Shown here piece by piece: positions 55,970 to 64,000 of a DNA stretch of 64,000 nt. This DNA is from Vigna angularis. Its lineage: Eukaryota; Streptophyta; Magnoliopsida; Fabales; Fabaceae. Both the position numbers and the translations under genes were made by a program. Below the pieces are notes generated by a model. That model did no database searches and was not told where the DNA came from. It saw only the letters and a list, made by a program, of their open reading frames with translations. The DNA lies in NCBI RefSeq assembly GCF_016808095.1, contig NC_068974.1, forward strand, positions 13,578,001-13,642,000, in the 5' to 3' direction. Position 1 is the stretch's first letter, and each line of letters begins with the position of its first letter.

Positions 55970-55975
<6 letters not shown>

Positions 55976-56006
<31 letters not shown>

Positions 56007-56680
56007 AAATAATATTTTAAATAAACTATTTAAATACTACATTTAAAATTTAGGAGACATAGTAAAAAATTACATTCATTGAATATATTAATTATATAAT
56101 AAAGCAATATGTAAAATAATAATATTTTTCTAATTAAAATATATTTTGTTGACTAAATATTTTTAAGAATGAAAAAGTATAATATATTTTTTCCTTACGT
56201 GTTTAGCTTTCTATATTTAAATATTGGACTTTAAATATGAAACATAGTCAAAATTTACATTAAAATAATTATATCTTAAATATATTTAAAGTCAAAATAA
56301 TTAAGTCAAAGTATATTTTATTGACTAAATATTCTTAAAAATGAAAAAGTATAATATTCTTTTCCTTACGTTTTTAGCTTTCTATATTTAAATATTTGAT
56401 TTTAAATATGATAATAAATAAGTAACTATATCTTTATATAATAAATAAGTTATTAATATTTTTACATACGTTATTATGATAATAAATAAGTTATTAATAT
56501 TTTAAAGATATTTTTACATATCTTTAAATATGATAATAAATAAGTTATTAATATTCTTCTCATACGTTCTTACATATAAAGTAACTATATCTTTATATAA
56601 TAAATAAGTTATTAATATTTTTATTTAAATAAATTTTATTGACTAATTATTTTTTAATGTGAAAACGTATAATAATTATT
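55976..56680. other. AT-rich upstream region of the thionin-like gene
   Basis: Contains a TA run (55970-56002) and several copies of TTTAGCTTTCTATATTTAAAT and AATAAATAAGTTATTAATATT units. The same units, fewer in number, occur upstream of the truncated copy (46140-46500), so the duplication included the promoter. Confidence 0.6.
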
Positions 56681-56682
56681 TC

Positions 56683-56690
56683 TCTATAAA
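56683..56690 (+). promoter_or_regulatory. TATA box of the thionin-like gene
   Basis: CTATAAAT about 90 bases upstream of the ATG at 56775. It is identical in sequence and spacing in the truncated copy (46511-46517, ATG 46601). Confidence 0.65.
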
Positions 56691-56774
56691 TTCATGGTTA
56701 GCTTTCTTAAAACAATACCAAAGACATTTTCTTCTATTCATATTTTGAATCCTTAGAAAACTTACGAAAGAGAT

Positions 56775-57247
56775 ATGGAAAAAGTTGAGATAAAAGCTAT
56801 TGGAGTTTTAGTTATGGTGATGATTCTTTTGAGTTTTACACATGCTGAATTAAATAGCAAAAATGATGCTTCTTTATGCAGTATTAAATGTGCATTCAAA
56901 TGTAAACCTAAAGCCTCTTCTGAATATGAAAAATGTATTAAAGATTGTGAATCACACTGCAATACATTATCCCCTGATCCTATATTTAAATGTCTTACTA
57001 GCTGTGACTTAATGAAGGTCATTGCCTACAACACTGGTATGTGCTCTCTCAAAATATTTACTTCTTTCAATAGTTTTACATTTTTATTTAGATTTTATTT
57101 TATTAATTATTTTTTTCATAACTTTGTTAATTTGCTTTCTTATCGCTTATAATTTTAACCATTGATTTTACTTTCTTATCAGGCGCTCATGATCTTGCAA
57201 ATAACGTGATGAATACATGCATGGAAGAGTGTACGAAAAAGTTGTAA
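56775..57247 (+). CDS. Small secreted cysteine-rich protein, thionin-like
   Basis: Two exons, 56775-57036 and 57183-57247, with a 146-base GT-AG intron; the frame is preserved across the splice (phase 1), giving about 108 residues. The first 24 residues are a signal peptide with a hydrophobic core ending near THA. The mature part has ten cysteines arranged as repeated C-x3-C pairs: three in a row (C-x3-C-x3-C) twice, then C-x3-C, and a last C-x3-C encoded by exon 2. This layout resembles plant thionin-like family proteins, which are secreted and often defence-related. Exact family membership and activity are not established. TATA box, leader and an AT-rich 3' region with AATAAA-like signals (57416-57430) support a real gene. 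It is the only convincing host gene in the window. Confidence 0.75.
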
Positions 57248-57582
57248 TTTCTAAGAACTTTTGAGTGAAAAATTGATATAAGAAATTGTATTCCTACACA
57301 ATTTTCAGAAATAATCTTGATCGATAAACAATGTTGAATTATTTTCATACTTATTTTGTAACTACTTTCCTCCATTTTATGTCTTCCTTTGTATTATTGA
57401 AACTTCAGTATTAATAAAATTAATAAAATTAAAAAATTTATTTTAACAACATTGTCATCACTTTCCATTAAGGAAGAAAATTACAAAGTATTCTAACAAA
57501 AAGTAGTGATATTTAAGGTGTGTGAGGAATGTATTAAGATATAATATAAATTAAAACTATGAATGTGTAACATCCCTTCTTA
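57248..57582. other. 3' flank of the thionin-like gene
   Basis: AT-rich with TTAATAAAATTAATAAAATT at about 57412-57431, a plausible polyadenylation region. The word TGTAACATCCC at 57565-57575 repeats the start of the neighbouring LTR 23 bases further on. Confidence 0.5.
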
Positions 57583-57587
57583 GTTAT

Positions 57588-60011
57588 TGTAACATCCCAA
57601 AAATACAGTAATAACCATAATCAGGATTTAATTACATTTAACAGTAAAACAGTGCAGTCTTTACACTAAAACAGAGTTCTGACCTAATGGCCTTAAAATG
57701 CTAATATACAAAACAGCGGAAGTAATAAGAGTCAAGGACGAACGGTTTTACAACACCGAATAACCGAACGCTCAAAAAGCTAAACAGAAATATTAAAGAC
57801 TAAAACTTAACGAGCGATCTATGGCTCGGCTTTAACCTCTACATCAACCAGAGTGGCGTCTTCCAAAATTTCCTCTTCCAGCGTTTCTTGAAGAAACGCC
57901 TCTCCGCCTGCTCACATCCACATGGATGATCATTGCATAAACAAGACGGAAGTACAGATACGAACGACAACACAAGGAAAGAACACAGGGTAAGCTTATA
58001 TAAATTTAATTCATAAGTCATTCATACAAATCAACATATCATTATTTATAGAATTATCTCAACACATAAAATCATCCAAAAACTCTCACAAGATAGACCG
58101 TCCGGACTGTATGAATCTGTGTATCTACAGGCGTTCGTGCACCCGGGTGATGTAGTAACTGGAAACGTCCATCAGCTGCCACCCGAGGTTAGCCCTATCA
58201 GTCCACAGTACTCAGAAGGACTAGGACCTCCTGCCGTTCCCACACATGACCTACTCCCCTCTACTTGAGGACGAGCACTCACGGAACATCAGGATGAACA
58301 GCCATCAGCATCTTTACCACAGTCATACTATACAACTTTCCATATTCAATACAAGAGTCGTTCCTCCACGGAACGCTCGTCCAAATTCCACAATCATTAA
58401 ATCATCACTTATACTAGTCATCATTCATAAATCTTTCACTTTATTTCCATTTTTGTCTTTCAGTCCAAGTACATAAAATCACAAACATTCAGCCCTCTTT
58501 ATAACGAGGACAACCGTGAGGAACGAGACCGAAGAATTTACCCCGTTCCAAAACAGAATAGGACCGACTACCAGATAGATGGACGACCTGTATTAACATG
58601 GTGCTCGACACTGTCGGTCGACCCAAATGGACGACCTGTATTAAGAAGGTTGCTCGACACAGATGAACAACCTATGTTAAGAAGGGTACTCGACACGGTC
58701 GGTCGACCCAGATGGACGACCTGTATTAAGAAGGGTGATCGACACTGTCGGTCGACACATATGAATGATCTGTATTATCAAGGGTGCTCGACACTGTTGG
58801 TCGACACAGATGAAGGATCTGTATTATCAAGGGTTTTTCAAGAAAAGAGTGAGAGCGCTTGGTGTAAGACCGAGCACTACCCAATACGATTACTATGTGT
58901 AAGATCGACACTGCTCATTATGAGTTCTAAGTAAAAGACCTACATAGCTCATGCTCGACCAGAATCCTTCCCAAATGAAAGTATTCCAATTCAAAGAAGT
59001 TTACTAGAACACCAAACGGTCGAGGACCGTTTAATGTCGGACATACGTTATCAAAGGGAAGTTGATATTCAAGTTTCACTTACATTCACTCGCTTCTAAG
59101 CATGTATATTTCATATTCACACGTATCACCCATATCATACATTTCAACCAACATATATCATATTCATTCAGTACAGCAACGTTCGATCATGCATACTCAA
59201 CCAATATACACCTCATACTTATGATCATATACCAACAATCAAATAACACATGTTCATACTTCAGGCGACACATATAATGTTCATACAGTACAAGACAAAC
59301 ATACGAATTAAATTTAATAAGCTTCCCTTACCTGGATCAGTAGTGAACGTCCTAACTCAAAGTATTTGGTTCGTCTGCTAACAGTTTCTACCCTCACAGG
59401 ATCACTTACTTCTTCCAACCAGATCTAACCATAAAACCAAGAAATACTAAGAACTTAATATTCATGCAACCAAAGTTTGGCTTTGCATGAGACAGAAAAA
59501 CGTTCGACGAAGGAGAGAAACTTACCGGTGTCAGAACGTTGAGGTGATCGGTTCAAAATGAAGCTCACGACTCCAGGGGTGGTTCTACGGTTTCTAAAAT
59601 TTAATCGGATTAGAAGAAAGTGAATTATGGTAGAGAGAAGATGGAGGTTTCTAGAGAAAAGGTGGAGAATTTGGAAATCAAGAGTTTGGGGAAGAAGATG
59701 AAGCATGCAGAGAAGTGGGAAGAGTGTTTTTCAGAAAAGAAATTTCTCTCCCCACGTAGGACGAACGTCCATTCACCTGCTGCCACTTGGATTCCACTAA
59801 CGTTTTCGAATGTTCCAAAGTGACACTTGGCAGTTGCATGCAGAATGAGTGAGTGCGTTTTAATGGCACTACACGTGTGACGAGGGTGCATTAAATGATG
59901 GTCAGAATGTGGGATTGGGTGCGTTTCTTAACACAAATTCTGAACAGGGTTTTTGGGTAATTAAAACGTGATTTGACAGGTGGAGTTTGGTTAAATTTTC
60001 AAGACCTTACA
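57588..60011 (-). mobile_element. Solo LTR (2.4 kb), TSD GTTAT
   Basis: Begins TGTAACATCCC and ends GACCTTACA, flanked by GTTAT at 57583-57587 and 60012-60016. No internal region is present, so it is a solo LTR formed by LTR-LTR recombination. GGACTAGGACCTCC and GGATGATCATTGC, reversed relative to the LTRs at 49587 and 61027, place it in the same group on the minus strand. A tandem repeat lies at 58570-58835. The small open frames inside, including a histidine/serine-rich one and 83-88 codon frames at 59455-59891, have no recognisable domain. Confidence 0.85.
58570..58835. repeat. About 60-bp tandem repeat in the solo LTR
   Basis: Four to five units with GGACGACCTGTATTAAGAAGGG, TGCTCGACAC and GTCGGTCGAC. 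The 3' units diverge to GATGATCTGTATTATCAAGGG. Confidence 0.75.
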
Positions 60012-60016
60012 GTTAT

Positions 60017-60482
60017 TATAGTGTTTTAAGACAATTTTATCCAAAGAATGTAATCTGAATTAAGGTGACAATTTTAAGAGTTTTAGTATTTTATAAATTT
60101 TAAAATAGTTTAGTTCAAGTCAAAAATATATTTAATAGATACTGTGATTAAATTACTTTTAAAGATAACCTAGCTTGACACATAACATATCTTAACTCAA
60201 TTAAACTAAACTCTAACTATAAAACCAAGTAACATACCTTAACTTATTTAGACATCCTAAAAGAAAAAAAAACTGAGTCCATTCGAATAATAGTGTGAAG
60301 TTACATTATTATTATTATTTTATAATTTTTTATATTCTTAACAGATCTAACGTGTTTAAAAATAATTATTACTTATACTAAGAAATATGTGCTAAAAATT
60401 TTATTATCTTCTGTTTCAAATTCTATAGAAGTAATAAAAATTTATCATTCTTTAATAGGAAAATTTTTCCATCAAGACATCC

Positions 60483-60543
<61 letters not shown>

Positions 60544-60978
60544 TATAAAAACGTTGTGTTTAGGACATATTCATTAAATATATTTTATGATATTAAATAT
60601 TTAATTTCATGAAATATAATATTTATTTATTAATTTAATTATGTGTTGTATTTTATATAATTTTTTTAATTAAATTTTCATTTGAAGGTTTTTTCCTTAC
60701 GTTTTTAAAATATTTTAATTAAATTTCTATTATGTAAAAGAAAGAACTTAAATAAAAAGATTCAAATTTTTAAAAACTTAAAATTTATTTTCTTTTTTTA
60801 AATAATTATCCATAAGCCAAACAAGCTAACTTCTCGTACAATAATAATATTATGTCTAATTAACTTGGTCCATATTTTATTTTGGTAATAATGTATTATT
60901 TGTAAAATATGAATTTTACAATAACATACATTAATTATAATAAACTATTGGTTTGTTTAACATATTCATAACACAATA

Positions 60979-61016
<38 letters not shown>

Positions 61017-61021
61017 ATATG
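60017..61021. other. AT-rich spacer between solo LTRs
   Basis: No gene. (TA)n microsatellites are at 60487-60538 and 60984-61011. Confidence 0.55.
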
Positions 61022-61026
61022 TTAAT

Positions 61027-63137
61027 TGTAAGGGTCTGTAAATTTATAAAAAGGGCCATTGGGTCCTATGTGGGACAGCTGACCCATCTCTCTAAGTCAA
61101 TCTGACCTTAGGAAAGAGCTCAGCAGATTCTAACTTTCTGAGCTTCTCTCTAAAAATTTCAAGCCCTAACTTTCTCTGCCTTCTCTCTACCAAATCTTGA
61201 AATTTGACCCGTGCATTGTCATTTAGGTGGTGATTTTGCGTTCCCGGAGTCGAGAGCTTCGACTTGAACCGATCGGTTTCGCGTTCTATAGCGGGTAAGT
61301 GGTTTTGTCCTTTTCCTCCACTGTTCTTGAAATTAGGGCATGCGATTTTGCTCTTGCAAATTAGGAAATAACCATGTGAATCATTGAAGTTTATAACCTA
61401 TGAAGAGAACTAAGGTAGTCAAAATCTGAATTTTGTATTCCAGGCTGTTAGGATCAGTTTAGATAACTTGGGTAAGTTAATTGTGACTCATTAGGAGTGT
61501 TGAAAGTGTTAAAAATAATTTATAAGTGGTAGATTCAGAATTGAGTACCTAGGTTGATGAAATTGAGGGTTTAAAGTTTAAATCAACATTAAATCACTAG
61601 ATAATAAGATTAGGAAGTATTAGAATCAGTTGTACAAGTTTATTTCGTCATATAGATCAAGTTTGGAGTGTTAGAAACTCATTAAAGTGTCTAAGATGCA
61701 CCAAAACCAGAAAAATCACGTTGTTGTCAAAAACTGATAAGAATAATCGATTATCTCACTTGATAATCGATTATTTTAGTAAGAGAGTTGTATCCTCTTC
61801 AAAGCTCTCGCAAATAATTGATTATCACATATGATAATCGATTATTGTCGTCGGAAAATAATTCAGGACAATTTTGAGTGGTTTTAGGGGTTCCGGATGT
61901 CCGTTTTGGACGTTCTTTAGGTCGTTCTGGGGCTTTTTGACCCTTCCGGAGCCATTGGTGAGGGTCTCCAAGCTGTTTGAATTACTTAAGTATTGATAAT
62001 TGAAAGTCCTAAAGAAATTTGTGTTAATAAGTTATGGTTTTGTGAAAGTATGTAATGTATGAGTTGTTTTTATGACATGGCTGATGTTGTATGATGGTGT
62101 ATGGGTTTGGTATGAGACAATATAGTAAGAATGCACTTGAATGACTATGAAATTTTATGTTTGATGAATCAAAGTGGTTTATGAGGTACATTAATGATCC
62201 AAGAGGAATATCATGTGATTTAAAGTGGTCGGATTGAATATGAAATTAAGATCTCTCGGTGGGATCAGTTAGTGTGTTGAATGAATGTGAGAGGCTTCCA
62301 TATGGGGGGTTATCCCTAACACTCCAACAGTCTTTCATTCTCACTTAGAGAGGATTGACGCGTGTGGTGGGAGTAGTGGGAGGTCCTAGGGTAGGCGCTA
62401 TCACTTAAGGTTTATTCCGCAGTAACGGACTAGCCTTGTGTATGGTCGGGTGGAACCCCTCGGTAATGGCTTTGCAAAGCAGTAGGGACCATCACAAGTG
62501 CACAACCCGTCCCAGCTCTACATACATTCTATGTTCGGACGTGTTTAGGAGTCTTAACATGATAGGATGCTTGCTTTAATGAGTTTTGTGAAATAAATAT
62601 TTATGTTTAGGATGACTTACATGTTTATGTGTGTATGGACGTTCTTGGAAATGCTAGATTGAATTGAAATTATCTGTATGTTTGTTTGAGACCTAGCTTA
62701 CCCTTGCATTATACGTGTTGCATGTGTTTGTCTTCTCCCTTGCGATGATCATCCAATCCTTTGGATGTGAGCAGTAGGTGATGATGTACCATTGGAGCAA
62801 GCTTTGCAGGTTGAAGAAGACCCAGCCCCTAGTACTTAGGCCCTCTACTAACTCTTAGTTGATTAGCGTGTTATTTTGAAAAACTCCTAGCTTTTATTTT
62901 ATATAGCTCGACACTTTTAGAAAACATTTTAGGTCTCTTTAAAATTTCAATAGCCTTGTATTTTGGAGAACTTTGGAAACTTGTACTCAAGTTTGATTTC
63001 GTTTTAATTCCCTCTATCTTTTGGATGACTGTATACATATTTAAATACTATTACATCTATCTCTCGACTGCTTTTACATATTATAATAACTGAATCCTAT
63101 TATATTATATGTGTATATAATATTTTGGGATGTCACA
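61027..63137 (+). mobile_element. Solo LTR (2.1 kb), TSD TTAAT
   Basis: Begins TGTAAGGGTCTG and ends GGGATGTCACA, flanked by TTAAT at 61022-61026 and 63138-63142. A TATA-like TTTATAAAAAG lies only 16 bases from the start. A phrase with GTGGGAGGTCCTAGGG and GGACTAGCCTTGTG is shared with the LTR at 49587 and, reversed, with that at 57588. A group of ATAATCGATTAT-type palindromes is at 61733-61855. No internal region or coding frame is present. Confidence 0.85.
61733..61855. repeat. Cluster of ATAATCGATTAT palindromes in a solo LTR
   Basis: Four copies of TAATCGATTAT or TAATTGATTATC in about 120 bases, in two pairs separated by CTCACTT and ACATAT linkers, so each pair could form a hairpin. Confidence 0.75.
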
Positions 63138-63142
63138 TTAAT

Positions 63143-63571
63143 GATGATAAATTAATAATATAATATACTATATGTTTTAATATATATAATCATTTGAGTA
63201 TATCTAACTACCATTAAATTTCGTAGAGATTTTTAATAAAATGATTTAAGAGAATATTTAGGATACTATAAATTATATTGAAAATAGTATATATATTTAG
63301 ATGTTTACAATGTTAAAAAAACTTAATAATATTCTAAAATTTGTTTTAAAAATATTTTATTTTTAATATTTTTATTATAGAAATAGTCATGCAAAGAAAT
63401 AGATAAATGCTTTTGGAATAAATTTATAAATATAATTGCAGGTAATTCCATTTGTTGTAAAATCATTGGGATTTAATGATATAGAAAAAAAACATAACTC
63501 AACTAATTGTCGTTATACTTTATAGAAATATTACATAATTGTTTTACAAGAAATTATTTTCACTCAACTGT
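63143..63571. other. AT-rich spacer
   Basis: No gene or element recognised. Confidence 0.5.
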
Positions 63572-64000
63572 TGTAACATCCCAAAATACAATAATAACCA
63601 TAAATTAGAATTAATTACATTTCATAATAAAACAGTGCAGTCTTTACACTAAAAATTAATGTTCATAAACCAAACGGCTTTAAGTACAGAATTTACTACA
63701 ATACTACAGAAATAATAAGAGTCAGGGACGAACGGCTTTACAAAACCAAATAACCGAACGTTCAAAAATCAAAACTAATTAACTAACATCTAAATAAACG
63801 AACGCTCTAGGGCTCGGCCTTGACTTCCACGTCTACCAGATTCTCCTCTTCAATAACATCTTCTAGCAATGCCTCGCCTTCTGCTCACATCCACACGGAT
63901 GATCATTGCATTGACAGGACGGACGTACAAGGACGAGAGACAACACAAGGAACAACGAAGGGTAAGCTTATGTAATTTAATTCATACATCAACATTTAAA
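63572..64000 (-). mobile_element. LTR (partial, cut by the window end), same family as 57588-60011
   Basis: Starts TGTAACATCCC and follows the first 430 bases of the 57588 LTR with about 15-20 percent differences by eye (shared AAAACAGTGCAGTCTTTACACTA, GACGAACGG, ATAACCGAACG, GGATGATCATTGCAT). Whether it is a solo LTR or part of a full element cannot be seen here. Confidence 0.75.

Larger units (their letters stand above)
46693..55975. mobile_element. TIR-type DNA transposon remnant with long inverted arms, split by CACTA-2
   Basis: The left arm (46693-46941 plus 55151 to about 55190) starts GGGTTTGCTAACTTG after a TA run. It is inverted in the right arm (about 55700-55975), which ends GTTAACAAACCCC followed by a TA run. 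Similarity is spread over about 280 bases with indels (shared GGTACATTTTAG, TTTAAGGTTAAG, CTACGGTAGTCCCAACTGA). A further terminus-like CAAGTTAGCGAACCC lies at about 55299-55313. The spacer between the arms holds a small ORF. The TA-rich flanks hide the target duplication, so the superfamily is uncertain. Confidence 0.55.

Noticed and set aside
60389..60577. 62-codon frame ending in an Ile-Tyr run
   Set aside because: It runs through a (TA)n microsatellite and has no support as a gene.

Overview
The window is nuclear DNA from a flowering plant. It is AT-rich, has introns with GT-AG borders, and consists almost entirely of transposable elements nested inside one another. An Ogre/Tat-type retrotransposon with a tRNA-Arg primer site, Athila-type retrotransposons with tRNA-Asp primer sites, and LTRs carrying ATAATCGATTAT palindromes together suggest a legume (the Phaseoleae/Vigna group is a guess). 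The setting looks like gene-poor, probably pericentromeric, chromatin.

Left part (584-45143): five levels of insertion can be resolved from exact target-site duplications (TSDs). A CACTA DNA transposon (584-45143, TSD CCT) keeps the last exon of its En/Spm-type transposase and a captured coiled-coil gene fragment. An Athila-like LTR retrotransposon, element A (4469-43813, TSD ATCAC), inserted into it. A 710-bp Mutator-like fold-back element (5406-6115, TSD TAACAATGA) inserted into the 5' LTR of A. An Ogre-like retrotransposon on the minus strand, element B (11977-43218, TSD TTAGG), split the 3' LTR of A. A second Athila-like element on the minus strand, element C (24155-40879, TSD GTGAA), split the 5' LTR of B. 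Element C has the structure LTR-internal-LTR-internal-LTR. None of A, B or C shows a recognisable pol region, so all three look non-autonomous.

The most interesting content is in element C. Each of its two internal regions carries, antisense to the retrotransposon and in the place where pol would normally lie, a complete-looking WUSCHEL-related homeobox (WOX-like) gene: TATA-like box, 5' UTR with an intron, a coding region with a WOX homeodomain, one in-frame coding intron, WUS-box-like and EAR-like motifs, a stop codon and a polyadenylation signal. Element A similarly has an internal gene with its own promoter-like module and 5' UTR intron, encoding a Putative-plant-transposon-protein domain that is now frameshifted.

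Right part (45144-64000): the only convincing ordinary host gene is a small secreted cysteine-rich (thionin-like) gene at 56775-57247. A duplicate of its promoter and first codons at 46500-46655 is cut off by a CACTA terminus. Between the two copies lies a long inverted repeat of a TIR element, into whose left arm a second complete CACTA element (46942-55150, TSD ATG) has inserted. That CACTA carries a decayed multi-exon fragment of an LRR receptor-like protein gene and a probable solo LTR. Two well-bounded solo LTRs (57588-60011, TSD GTTAT; 61027-63137, TSD TTAAT) and the start of a further LTR (63572 to the window end) belong to the same LTR group. The rest is AT-rich intergenic sequence with (TA)n microsatellites.
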